Origin: Physcomitrium patens
Taxonomy: Eukaryota > Streptophyta > Bryopsida > Funariales > Funariaceae
Direction: 5' to 3'
Assembly: GCF_000002425.4 (NCBI RefSeq)
Contig: NC_037256.1
Span: 8,650,328 to 8,714,327 of the forward strand
DNA: 64,000 bases
Positions 52,381-63,894 of the stretch are shown here, piece by piece. Made by a program: the position numbers and the translations under genes. The notes below the pieces were generated by a model that saw only the letters and a program-made list of their open reading frames with translations, was not told where the DNA came from and made no database searches. Position 1 is the first letter of the stretch; every line of letters begins with the position of its first letter.

Positions 52381-54090
52381 ACTTACCAGATTTGATGCTG
52401 TGAGGTAACCAAGGCAAATTTTTTACTCCATTCATTTTTGTTTTTGTCTCACCATTAATAAGATGGGTCTGCTTCCTGAACAGGCCATATAGCTAGGACT
52501 CACACTTCCTGCTCATGTACCAAATGTGCAGGTGGAGCTAGTGCTCAGGACAAAGTCATATTCAGATGAAAGGCCCGTCGCCAAACTGAATTGTGCAACC
52601 TTCTAAAGAGGCAAGGGCCGTGATGCTCTGAAGTATTTGTAGTACAACAGTTGTAGCGAGCATATCCTTGCTGTTTCTCACCCCTCACACTCTTCCTTAC
52701 TAGTTTCAAAGGCTTTATCCTTCTGGCACATAGCAGTTCACTATGAAGGTTGCAGAGGATACCAATTTTAAGTACATGAAATGGAATGGAATGGTTGCAA
52801 CAGTGGCATTGTTGAAAATTTTAGAATATGGACCTACACCAAGATTATCCTGCATCCATGGGGTCAAAGAGTCGTTGCAAGTAAATTAATAAACACTTCA
52901 GTTGCTTACGAACAAAGAAATCATACATTCAGTTCATACCCCTCAAAAAATTGAACTTGGCGATACAGAATCAACTCTACGAGTGAAAATAACATGAACA
53001 TGAAACTAGAATATAAGAGCAAGCGAGACAAAGTAAACCAAGTTGAAAGCAGCCTCAATGTATATCAGACTGAGATTCAATTAAAAAATGACCGACATGT
53101 TAAAATGTCTTCTATACCTTACAAAAATCAAAGAATTTCACTCGCCACAATTGCTACGTCCCCCTTGTGGGCCAAAATGCTTTGGATGCAAGTCTAAAAA
53201 AATTAACTTTAGAGGATGTATTTCTGACCAGTTCGTATTTTACTTTTAGACTCGATGGAGATGCGAAGGAGACAGGGTTTCGGTTACACGTGACTGGCCT
53301 AAATCTAGTGCAATATACTAGATCTCAGGTCCTTGATTCTCTTAATCTAAAAGGGCAGAAGCGAGTTGATATTACATTTGAACCCACTTCTGGAAAGAAT
53401 TGACTCTGCTAAAAAGAGAGCGTCAATGAAAAGGGTACACAGTACCCGGACATGTTCTATTGCAACAACCCAAGGGCTTCACTACGAGGGTTATGATGCT
53501 GATATCTCTTTGACTCTTGGGGACCCTGTTGCTGAGTGCATGTTAACCAAAAGGTCTGGTGTGGCCAACATGGGCAATGAATGGCTGCAATTGGCAGACA
53601 AAGACTTCGAATGTTTTAACACACCGTTGGATTTTGGATGATGTGCTGAGCCGTTACGGAACAATACATTCATTCTCGAGGTTCCAGAAGTTCCGTTCCC
53701 ACATTTGGAATGATCTACAATCGATCTGTAGTTTACCATCTTAAGGCCGTCAGAAAAACAATCTTCCGCAATTGGCACACACAACGAAGATCTGGCTGAT
53801 AGAATACGAAGAACAGCAAATACACATGAGGGCAATGAAATGTACATTCGGTCCGAAGGGAGATATGAAAGAAGTTTAGGAGCAGAGCAAGGTACTTACT
53901 CATGATTGATCATAGATGTCCCGTTCTTTGATGGCAATTGACAACCATTTGACAATGAAGCCTTAGATCCATTTAGCACTGTACAGCCGAGGTCACCAAT
54001 TAGTTTCGATACCGCTAGTGGCAAGCTGTCAAACCAAACGGAACTTCAGGCAAAAAAAAGAAGAGAAGAAGACGTAATTTGAGTAGTCTG
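52381..54090 (-). other. Balanced-GC region downstream of guanylate kinase
   Basis: Base composition here resembles transcribed DNA, unlike the AT-rich spacer to the left. On the minus strand a strong donor (GA then GTAAGT) lies at about 53,896, and T-rich acceptor-like tracts lie at about 54,021-54,041. The frame between them (about 53,899-54,020) is open with VSKLIGD. A 118-codon minus-strand open frame at 53491-53847 follows. These may be alternative C-terminal exons or spliced 3' untranslated sequence of the kinase gene. No independent gene was recognised. Confidence 0.4.
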
Positions 54091-55300
54091 CTAATCCAAG
54101 CAGATCCAGCAAATCCCAACATAATGAGATGTAAAGGAAAGCATCATACGATATTCCGTAGTGCCATGGCAGTGGGTAGATGTAATCGAACTGCCGAGAC
54201 CTAGCAAGGCCTGCAACGCATAAAAAAAATACGAAGAATGTGCTTTGAATCTGGAAAATGCTGCAAAGCAACATGGGGAAAAATAACTCTACCAAGTCAT
54301 CCTGTCTGTACTCTTGGTAAAACCACCCAACAAACCATACACAGCTGTAAAGGAACTGGAGCAAAAATGGTCACGCATTGTCTACCTTCAGTTCTTCGTA
54401 CGCCTGATCCAGCTCGGCATTCACAAGAATGTAATCAAATAGAGTGGGGTCTTTGGCACGCTCAAGCTCCTTCTTAGCGTTTTTAAGTCGCTTCTGTATT
54501 TGTTCTTCTGTCTCCGTGTCTCTGAATCAGCCAGGCCCAAACATACCATAACCACCAGCACATTGATGCATTGGCTTCATAGTCGAGTGCAAACATGAGC
54601 GTTGAATCTACAACTCATACACCTCGCACCACATTTCAAACCTCTGGGCCCACAGCGAAAGCTCACCTTCCTCGAAGCCGTTTTTCAAGCTCTTCTTCCT
54701 CAGGGGCTGGAGGCTTGATAAAAATATATGTGGCTTTCAGGCCACTGTTCCGCACTGCCTGAGCACCTTGAACATCAATATCCAATATACAGATCTGCGG
54801 GTTGCAATCAGGCACATCAATGTAAAAAAGCGAAACAACACAAACGACGTGTTTCTTCGCTGAAGTTCGCAAGGAACTTAGTTGTCATCGACGACAGCTA
54901 ACGATCTCATGCTACATGTAGTGCTAATCTTAGGGCGACCTTAGAAAATGGCGCAAAGAGCGCGAAGTTCAGCGTGTGATTGCACCTTGCCAGCGTCAGC
55001 GACAGCCTCAACAGCAGCCCAGCTTGTTCCATACAAGTTGCCATGGACCTCCGCAGACTCCAGAAATTTGCCTTCCTTGATTTCTTGCTCCATCACAGGA
55101 CGGGTGGTGAAATGATAATGCACCCCATCAATCTCCTTTGCTCGGGGCGCACGAGTGGTGTGGCTCACGGAGAAGCCGAACTTGTCCGGGAAGTCTTTCA
55201 TCAACCTCCCAATGAGAGTGCCCTTGCCAACTCCTGAAGGCCCACATATAACCACCGGCCTCGGAGACTCCGACACGGAGGTCACCGCCTTCATACCCAT
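54091..55300 (-). CDS. Guanylate kinase
   Basis: Exons 54986-55300, 54667-54794, 54386-54521 and 54091-54210 join in frame, with GT-AG at each junction, to give 232 residues. The enzyme phosphorylates GMP to GDP with ATP, feeding GTP and dGTP pools. Visible motifs are the P-loop GPSGVGKGT (residues 20-28), the GMP-binding SHTTRAPR (46-53) and DGVHYHF (58-64), the [10 protein letters not shown] segment, ILDIDVQGA, and the lid segment [15 protein letters not shown]. The kinase domain starts almost at the N-terminus, so the extra N-terminal domain of Arabidopsis GK-1/GK-2 is absent and a cytosolic enzyme is likely. The start is the first ATG after a strong T-rich splice acceptor (TTTGTTTAG); a second ATG follows two codons later. 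The last exon has an alternative reading if it is spliced further, so the final 20-40 residues are uncertain. Confidence 0.88.
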
Positions 55301-55304
55301 GATG

Positions 55305-56560
55305 CTAAACAAACAAACAAACACAAAAAGCACTACAACTCTTGTGTGATACTCTCTCTCTACTCCTCAAAATCCGCCGCCTCTGCAACTCAAACCAAAA
55401 CAACAAGGCACAATCCTGGACTTAAAAATGTCTCTCTACTCCCCACCCTCCAAAAAAAATAATAATAATAAATCTAAAATCTAAAATTTCAAAAGCACAA
55501 ACCCCGCCCAAACCAGACACACACTCTCTTATCTCTTGTCCACCCCACCTGTCAAAGCACGAAATCCTCACACTCACAACACAATGTCCAAGAAAAATGA
55601 ACTCACTAGTGCCCAACGTGTTGCCGGAATGCCTTAAGCAAAAAAACCAAAACAAAACTTATTCCCCTCACCACACACCCCCAGTCAACAGCAAAAAATA
55701 TGAATCTCCTCCACCACTCCACAAGGAGAGTGGGGCACCAGGGGGGCAACTAGCCGAGCCCAAGTGGAGTGAACAGCACAAGTGGACTTGCATGTGTTCC
55801 AACCTTGCAGACACCATCAAACCACCCAGATTCGCCACCCTTTCCCTCGGTATGTAAAATAAATAAATAAATAAATAAGACCCAACAAAACAGCCCCAGA
55901 ACTCACGTCAGGGGACGGCGACACAACGGAGACCAAGTATTACAACACTCCAAACTGGGTTCGAAGCCACTTTTCCCCAGGGGCTGCTACTGCTGCGATG
56001 GTTCTATCTAAACCTGGACCAATCCCAGGCTGCACCGATGTCAGCAGCGGAGAGGAGCCTGCCATAGACAAATATACATTGAGAGAATCCACCTCGTCAT
56101 GACAACCAAACCTCGTCAAAATCTCGCAATCGTGTGAATGAATGAATGGATCGTCGTCGTCGCCCACTCCATTGGGTCATAGCCAGATGGACCATCGCGC
56201 CATAGCCAGCAGCGCTACAGCAATTAATCTCGCAATTCGTCGCTAACTGTAGATGTTCCTTCCTTCTTTCCTTCCTTTCTTTCTTCCTTCCACATCTCCT
56301 ATGCTTTGACTCTTTTTATTTACCCTTCTTTTCTTTCTATATTTCTATCTTTTGGGGCTGTTTCTTTTTCTGTTTGCGTTCCCTTTGGGATTAGGGGAAC
56401 GCGTGCTCATAATCCCGACGATTCGAACTTCTGCGACGCGCTTCCCCATGTCTCTATATCTTCATTCATCCTCTACTTGCTGGATTTTCATTCATCTTCT
56501 ACTTGCTGGATTTTTCATTCATCCAGTCGTGGATCTGTTTGAACTGTTCGGGGATTCCAA
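55305..56560 (-). promoter_or_regulatory. Guanylate kinase leader intron and promoter
   Basis: The kinase first coding exon begins at 55,304 after a T-rich acceptor. A strong donor (GAC then GTGAGT) lies at 55,906-55,901, so a leader intron of about 600 bases and an upstream noncoding exon (55,907 to about 56,200) are likely. The region contains AAAC, ATAA and TTCC simple repeats. A promoter presumably lies beyond 56,200, but no TATA box could be fixed. Confidence 0.5.
55940..56065 (-). promoter_or_regulatory. Upstream ORF in kinase leader exon
   Basis: Within the predicted noncoding first exon, an ATG at 56,065 opens a 41-codon frame ending in TAA at 55,942-55,940, just before the leader donor site. 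Its composition (MAGSSPLLTSVQPGIG start) is not AT-driven. Such upstream ORFs often lower translation of the main frame. It could also be a remnant of a longer N-terminal exon, although the stop argues against that. Confidence 0.4.
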
Positions 56561-57778
56561 TTGGGTTCATTGTGATCATCCAATAAAATCAACTTAAAAA
56601 ATAGCGTCAGGAAATATTGCAAAATGTGGTAAATATGAAATTTATGAAGTAACTCGAGTTAAGGAAATTTATGTATGTGTGTGTATATGGGGAAGGAATT
56701 ATTTTTTAGGGAATTTTTATAAGATAACAACAAAAAGAAAAGACGCACCAAAAGATTACATCAAAAAGTTGCGCTTTCACCAAGTAAAGCGAGAGACAAT
56801 GGCTAAGACAATAGGTCTATTTTCCACGTAGAAGACCACTTTGGAAGCTTCTAATGTAAAAATTTACGGTGGTGACATGGGTGCCAATGTGAGTATAATG
56901 TACATGGGTGCAATTAATAAAAATAAAAATAATAGAATAATAAAAAATAAATTATTGTTTGAGTGCTTTTTTTTCACCTACATTATTTTTATTCTATTTA
57001 TTTTGTGTACTCTGTAATGATTGGAAATTGCATCACATTGTGTCTTATTTGAAATTGTGTTTTTCATTATAATATAATTTATTGTAAATTTCAAAAATAT
57101 TTTGTTTGAAAAGTAAAACTATAAATAAATAAATAAATTTTAGAATCTAATAAGGTAGAAGTAGAAACTATATATATTTTAGAACCTAAAACAAAATTAT
57201 ACTATAAAACAAAAGACAAGATCCAAATAAGAATATGATACCTTTATAAGATGTTGTTGCACACAAATCTAGGTACACAATTCTTTTTGAATCTAGCAAA
57301 GTTTGTTTTTTAAGTACACCATGTTATTCTAAAATTGTATTCTTTGATTTGAGGTTGCACTGCTTCTTTAGATAATGTTGAGCAATGTATATTAATTTTC
57401 TGAAAGAAAAATATGATCTTTTTACTAACATTATTATTTTGTTTAATAATTTATTTGTTTCTTTGTGTGTGCATATGTACATGCTTTAAAAAAAAATTAT
57501 ATCGTAATTTCTATAAGTCTTCTACTTTTAACTAATTATTTTTAATGCTTTTGATTTTTACAGAAAAATTACAAAAACTTTTAGATTTATTCATATGACT
57601 TTTGAAATACATTTGAAGGAATTAATTATTATACTTGATAATAAAGAATTGTTTTTGATCGAATGTTTTAAAAATAGAGTAAATTTAGTTGTAATTTCTT
57701 CACATCATGTTGAAATTCGTACACAAATCATAAAGTAAGATTATTAATATACTAAAAAATGGATTATTTTTTTCCAAA

Positions 57779-57826
<48 letters not shown>

Positions 57827-58380
57827 TTAAAAAAATAAAAATAAATCTCAAGATTCTAATCTTATTAGTTTTTGAACAAATTACATTATGAGTTCCATAC
57901 ATAGATCAAAATTATTTCAAACTTTTATTAAATTTGTTCAATGTTTATACTACTTCGAAAATCAGAAAAAATAAGTTTGAGTTAATCCCCTAAATAACGT
58001 TTTAATAAGTTTGACCTAAGAGTATGAAAAATAGATAACTTTGTGATTAGAGTTTAATAATAGCTTATCTTAGATTATTAATTTTGCTAAACTTGGATTT
58101 ATTTCCATAAAAAAGTTTAAGAAAAAAATAGGATTTTAATTCTATAAAAATCTATAATAAGAATGATATGTTGAAGCAACATAATTTTTGAAATAGTAAC
58201 AGCCATATTCGTTTTTTTGACGTTAGTTATTCTTGAAGTTGGTAGCTGTGGTAAATAATATTGATACATTGCAATCATGATTTTTTTAATTATTTGTTCA
58301 TATGTTTATACTATAATTATTCCATCTAGGTTTATCATAGAAAAAACATTTAACACATTAAAAGATTTTACACAAGGAAT
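56561..58380. other. AT-rich spacer with transposon debris
   Basis: No gene was recognised. The stretch contains a TA microsatellite at 57,784-57,822 and a fragment of the Gypsy family, listed separately. Confidence 0.55.
57280..57700 (-). mobile_element. Chromovirus gag fragment
   Basis: Minus-strand sequence around 57,350-57,420 (plus-strand TGCTTCTTTAGATAATGTTG) matches the gag zinc-knuckle region of element A near 12,787-12,830 and of element E near 24,465. The similarity continues weakly to the right. It is an isolated, deeply decayed piece without LTRs. Confidence 0.55.
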
Positions 58381-59230
58381 AACCCGAAACCCGAGACCCG
58401 AAACCCTAATCAACCACATTTAAATGCCATTCTTTGCGGCAGTGAAACTCCAGAATCTTCTTGTGAGACAGCACACAAACAACAACAACAACAAACAACA
58501 AAGGGAAGGGAGGGAGGAGGGAGGGTCTCGTCCGGGTGTGTGTGGGTTGGTGTGTATTTTTATCTTACTTTCTAATGGGGGGGGGGGGGGACAGTGAGTG
58601 ACAGTGCCACAACCGACGCTGCGGGGGCGAGTAAGAGTGAGAGAGAGTAAGAGTAAGAGAGTGAGTGAGTGAGTCCCCCACCTAGTTCCATGTGCGATGG
58701 ATAAAAAACCCCTATGCCTTCATGTCCACCTTCAGGACATATGTTGCGCTTTCCGCCATTACCTAGCCAGGGTCTCGCAATTCCATGCCTGCCCTGCTGA
58801 CTCCTCCCCCACACGGATGCGATGTGAGGCGGCGAGGAAGGGAGTGAGGACGTAAGTCAGTATGCAACTTACGTGAGAGAGAAAGAGAGCGATTCGCTTT
58901 GAAATCACTTTGACGCGCGGGATCCAGAGCTGCGAACGCGTGGAAGCGAGTGGGTCCAGGGACGACGAGGTGGCGCTGTCTGGCTAACTAACGCAGGCAG
59001 GCAGGCAGGCAGGCAGTGTCACACCGTCCGAAGTCACGGCGCCATGTGTTGATGAAGAAGCAGCTGCAAAAGCAAAAGCAGCAGCGCCTCCTCCTCCTCC
59101 ACCTGCCATCGCCGATGTTCCTTTCTGAACGGGAATCATCCTCATCCCTACTGTTATTGTGGACCTTTTGAGCGCAATCTCTTGAAAGTTTCGTGACACA
59201 TGTGTGGAATCTGTGCTTTTTTGTGAAACT
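58381..59230. promoter_or_regulatory. Orphan GC-rich island with telo-box
   Basis: This island is GC-rich between two AT-rich stretches and looks like a plant promoter or first exon, yet no coding exon follows on either strand. It has a telo-box AAACCCTAA at 58,401-58,409, a run of 14 G at 58,577-58,590, purine-rich GAGTGA/GAGA tracts, an inverted repeat ACGTAAGT/ACTTACGT with a 9-base spacer (58,850-58,874), and about six GGCA units at 58,993-59,016. A minus-strand frame at 58,984-59,199 encodes a Gly/Ala-rich peptide of low complexity; I do not trust it as a gene. Confidence 0.4.
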
Positions 59231-59612
59231 CCCGTATTTCTTTCCTTTTTAGGTGCATATATGTGTTGTTTATTTTATGTTTTTTGGCGAATTATGGAAC
59301 AAAAATCACAGGTAAATTGCATGCGTTTCTCAAATTAAGAATGAGGAAATAAACAACCTGTTGTTCTAGTTGGAACAAAGAACATGTTAATTATGCATAT
59401 GGGATAGTAACCATGTATGTGTATAGTGCGAGGAGCAAGTTGTTGGTGTTTGTGGGTTGTTTCAAAATCTAATTTGTTTTCCACCAACAAACACAAAAAT
59501 GCTTGAAAATGTGGTCTGGTGCAATTTCTAAGATGTACTTTGATATGGTTTCAATATTCTTGATGAAAAAGCAAATCTATGTTTATCATAATATTTTGAT
59601 TATTTAAATAAA
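59231..59612. other. Spacer left of foldback element
   Basis: No open frame, RNA gene or repeat was recognised. Confidence 0.5.
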
Positions 59613-60640
59613 GAGAAATTTCAAAAATGCCCCTATAGTTTGCTGGAATATAAAGAATACCCATGTATTCTTGATAATCGCAAAATTGCCCCTCATCTAA
59701 CCTACCCCTGATAATATCTAACCTACCCCTGATCCTGATAACCTCTCATTCAAAATCCAGATTTAGTGTGGACTGGGCCCAAAGTACGTGTCGCGCACAC
59801 TTTGACGCGGCGCCTGTTTTCTCATGTGGTCTCGAATTCTTTGCCAACAGTGCCGCTGTTCTCTGCTTGCAATGCTTGCCATGCCCGCTGATAACTTGGT
59901 TTCCCACCATTCAATTCAACGAAGCATGAGGTTTCAGTGTAACAAAACTCTCCAGCATTGCAACATAGAACAAGATCACAACCAACTACAGCAACAGATG
60001 TTGACAATTTAATGTTTGAAATGTAACAAGGTTGTAATTAATGAATTATTTCATTTATTTATTAAAATACCACTTCTTTATCTCTTAAATGCATTTCAAG
60101 GGTATATATTTTTTGAAAATCTAATATGATGTATGATTTTAAACTCATTCAATATACAATAAAAAAATATATGAATTTCAAATTGGTTTGCTTCTGCATA
60201 TGCTCACATGAAACCCTGCTACATTCCAGACATTAAATTGTCAACATCCGTTGTTGTATTTGGTTGTGATCTTGTTCTATGTTGCATTGCTGCAGAGTTT
60301 AGTTACACTTAAATTGCATGCTTCATTGAATTGAATGGTGGAAAACCAAGTGATCAGCAAGCAGCAGGTATGGCGAGCATTACAATTAGAGAGCAACGGC
60401 ATCGTTGGTGACGCATTCGGGACCACACGAGAAAACAAACACAGTGTCGCATTGAAGTGTATGCGGCTTGTGGTTTGGGCCCAGTTTGCACTAAATCTGG
60501 ATTCTGAATTAGAGGTTATCATGGTCAAGGGTAGGTTAGATATTATCAGGGATATGAGGGGCAGTTTTGCGATTATTAAGAATACAAGGATATTCTTGAT
60601 ATTTCAGCAAATTGCAGGGGCATTTTTGAAATTTTTCCTT
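59613..60640. mobile_element. Foldback element with long inverted arms
   Basis: The left arm (59,613 to about 60,031) is the reverse complement of the right arm (about 60,212-60,640) across its whole length, at roughly 80 percent by eye. A loop of about 180 AT-rich bases separates them. Matching landmarks are TTTCAAAAATGCCCCT at both termini, GATCTTGTTCTATGTTGCA against its complement inside, and GTTGACAATTTAATGT near the loop. Terminal sequences of this kind are typical of Mutator-like plant elements. There is no transposase, so it would be non-autonomous. TTAAATAAA on the left and TTGAAATAA on the right are a possible 9-base target duplication with one mismatch, but the exact ends are uncertain. 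Open frames inside mirror each other and are not genes. Confidence 0.8.
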
Positions 60641-62109
60641 GTTGAAATAATCTAGTTTTGAAAGGAGAAGACAACATTGAAAATTATTCTAAATTTTCCA
60701 ACATGTCTTCAATGGAAAATTTCATATTTTTACAATCTTTATCATGAATTATTTTACTTTATGCACTCTCTTCTTATCATTGAGTGAGTGTAAATCACAT
60801 CCATATTATTTGTTGATTGCATTGTACTTTAATTATCTAATAATTACAAAAAATAAATATTGTGCCACCGTGATGCAGTTATTTTTTTGACACAGAATGC
60901 AAAATAAACAATAGGACCAAATCATCGATGTATTAAAACATCAAGGAATTATCAACAATTAATGCAAACCAAAACAATGCTTGTTTTATAACATTTTAAT
61001 AAGACACTAGAATTGGGACCTTTGATTTGCTTTGGAAGGAATGTGTTAGAGTGAAATATTGATGAATGACAATATAGAACACAACAATGAACCACAATAC
61101 AAACAATGTAACCAAGAACTACACAAAACATATTTTTACTAATATCATCCATATATTTAAAAATAAAAATCTAGTAAATTGAATAACAAAGTAGAAAATC
61201 CACATACATACCAAAAATATAAATTAAAAAAATGAAGTAGATTATAATTGTACAAGAACAGCAGTAAACAAATACAAAAATATGACTAAATGAATCTCAT
61301 GATATCAATTTGTGACATGTCTTTCATATTTCTATCTATTAAAAGCGAAATTAAAAAATAATCAGACTGATATCTGTGAAATTTGTATTTCGCCAAAACG
61401 CTTAAAAAATATCCACAATTATATTTCTTTTCGAATTATTTCTTTTATTTTCTACATTCAAATTCTGGAAAGATTGGTTTATTTATATATTTATTTTGAT
61501 CAAGGTTGGACAAAGAAAAATAAATAAATAAACAAACAAACAAGATAAACATACAATTTCAAAACATGTGTCTAATTGAACAATTTGTTTGACTGACTCA
61601 AGTGTAACCACTTTCTACAATGGATCGACGTGCAACTAAGTGAAAAAAACTACACAACAATAACAACAACTACATGTATTCTACTTTTGTGAATTACTTG
61701 AAATTTGATCAACTGTAAAACCATTCACATTGCAAGCAAATCAGTTTACTTTCCAATTACAAAAAAAAGGTAATATTATCCTATCCACAGAATACACATC
61801 GGTAACCTATTTCACTTAGAACACGATAATTATAAAACGTTATTAAATACACGCTCATCAAGGTCACAGCAACGTTTACATACAATAGCATTACAGACTT
61901 ATCTTTGGACATCTGTTGAAATTGCGAAGTGGGAACCCACAGGGAGAACGATCAACGAACCAGGGAAGCAAATCGAGGGTTTTGGATGGTTTCGGCAACA
62001 TGGGTATCGCCGAATCACTCACGTAGATTTGGTGTCCGTCGATGGAAGTTGTGACTAAACACTTGAACCAGCTTAAAAATTGCGTTTCTGAATGTACCCA
62101 TATCGAGAA
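60641..62109. other. AT-rich spacer and ALG10 upstream region
   Basis: This is AT-rich DNA to about 61,850 without recognised genes or repeats, then a more balanced stretch just before the ALG10 start that should hold its promoter and 5' leader. An open minus-strand frame across 61,891-62,271 is antisense to the first ALG10 exon and is rich in His and Pro by composition. Confidence 0.5.
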
Positions 62110-63894
62110 ATGGCGATGACGAAGGGAGCCATGGGGCAGGTGGTGATGGTGGCGATGCTGTCGATGTGTTTGGTGCCTGTCTCGTTTCTTGTCAACCGCA
62201 TCGTTCCGGAGGTTTACATGGTAAGGATCCGGATTTGATTTTTGGGGATTTTTTAAGGGTGGGCAGTGCATTTTATCGATTCGTTTAGTACTGTGTGGGG
62301 TTTAATGTTGGCTAGGATTTTGTTTCCAGGACGAAATGTTTCATATACCACAAGCACAGGAGTATTGTAAAGGCGACTTTCACAAATGGGATCCCATGAT
62401 CACTACCTTCCCTGGCTTGTAAGTTTGTTTGCGCATTGGTTAGTTCATGTTTTGGCTTTGCCATTGCACGTCGAAATTTTGGCTGATTGGTCTGTCTGAT
62501 ATGTTGAGCTTTAAAAGTTCGGATCTTCGATTTGATGAAATGGCATCCAGGACAGGTATTGTTTTTTTTGGAGTGAAGATGACTTCATCAAGGCAGAATT
62601 TCTGAGCCTAGGGTTCTGGTTGCAGGTATCTTTTGTCTCTTGTCTACGTAGGGATGGTTCTACCTGCAGCCAAATTCCTCCATGTCACCCCTTCGCTGTT
62701 AGAACTTTGTAACCCAGCTGTTTTGAGATCCGTCAATCTGGCGCTTTTACTCTTGTGCTCTTTATTATTTTTCAATATTATACGGCATTTGGAGCCAAAG
62801 AGGAGTGAGAGGAAGGCTCTTGCAAAGGCGTTTTTGCTGTCACTTTACCCTCTACATTGGTTCTTTGCGTTCTTGTATTACACAGGTCGATCTCTACTGT
62901 TCTATCTCTTACAATTTGACAATCCTATGAATTTTTTTTAACGCTCTTGCAATAGTGTCTTGAATGTAGTGTCTTGATTGCTGAAGAATCGTGTATTCTC
63001 TTGGTGTATAGATGTGGGATCAACGACTGCAGTTATGGCTATGTACCTGGCGGGACTAAAACGGGCTTATTGGATCAGTTCGCTGGTGCGTTGAGGTCAG
63101 TCGAATGAAATTGAGTCGGCTTTCAAACACTGTACTTGTATGGAATTCGCCTTTGAATTTCTGAGGCTACAGTCATATCCTTGAATTTACAGAATATAGG
63201 AGGATCATGGTTTCGGATGCGGCCTTGGGTTTTGCTGGATACTGACATTGCTGTTTTGCGCCTAGTGCAGTTAGCTGCGATTGCCGTCATGTTTCGGCAG
63301 ACGAATGTTGTGTGGGTCATTTTCGTTGTTTGTGCTGGAATTTTGGACATGCTTAGCTCTCCGATGAACTCGAGCACCGATGTTCGGAAGGAGTTGACGG
63401 ACATTCCATCCATTGATAGAACCCTTCGGATTCTCGCTACGGATTTAGAGGATTTGAAAGGAGTCCGTAGAAGGCGAGCAGCTCAAAACTCATCATTGAG
63501 TTTTATCAGCCCAGATACTGAAGTGAAACAGAAAGGTCCTCGCAAGTTTGAATCTCGAGGTAGTTCTTCCTGCTTCCTGATGACTATTTATTCTTACATT
63601 AGTTCATTGCATGACCAGGTTTCTGTTCAGAAAATTATGTCGCGCGGCTATGATTAGAATGACTTCATTTTGAAGCTAAGCTGAAATGGTTAATCTTGGT
63701 ATTCTCAGAATTTGTATTGTTCTTGTGTAATGGATTTGGTGCCTGGGGCTTAGCAGGTCTTGTTTGGGAGGTGCACGCGCTTGTAAAACTGGCGTGGGCC
63801 GAAAGGACAATGATTCTTCAAAACTTTAGTCCACTAATCGCGGTGATTTTGGCCTTCTTTGCATTTGTGCTTCATAACGGAGGCATTGTTGTTG
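62110..63894 (+). CDS. ALG10 glucosyltransferase, 5' part
   Basis: Exons 62110-62220, 62330-62418, 62626-62885, 63012-63085, 63271-63559 and 63757-63894 join in frame with GT-AG introns. The last ends at a donor, and the gene continues past the window edge. About 320 residues are visible, compared with roughly 500 in the family. The protein is DIE2/ALG10, the ER membrane enzyme that adds the third, alpha-1,2-linked glucose to the dolichol-linked oligosaccharide before transfer to proteins. Landmarks are [16 protein letters not shown] (residues about 32-47), [30 protein letters not shown], and MFRQTNVVW followed by a hydrophilic loop and HNGGIVVG. Multiple membrane helices are evident. A second ATG two codons downstream could also serve as start. 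Confidence 0.93.

Noticed and set aside
53167..53403. 78-codon plus-strand open frame with mixed residue composition
   Set aside because: It starts at a non-ATG codon, has no family I recognise, and lies opposite the probable 3' region of the kinase gene. I could not support it as a gene.
58572..58814. Minus-strand open frame in the orphan GC island
   Set aside because: Its length depends on G-run and GAGTGA simple repeats, and it shows no domain or splice context.
59822..60655. Four open frames within the foldback element
   Set aside because: They mirror each other between the two inverted arms and have no recognised domain.
61891..62271. 126-codon minus-strand open frame
   Set aside because: It is antisense to the first ALG10 exon and its His/Pro-rich composition mirrors the codons of that exon and its intron.
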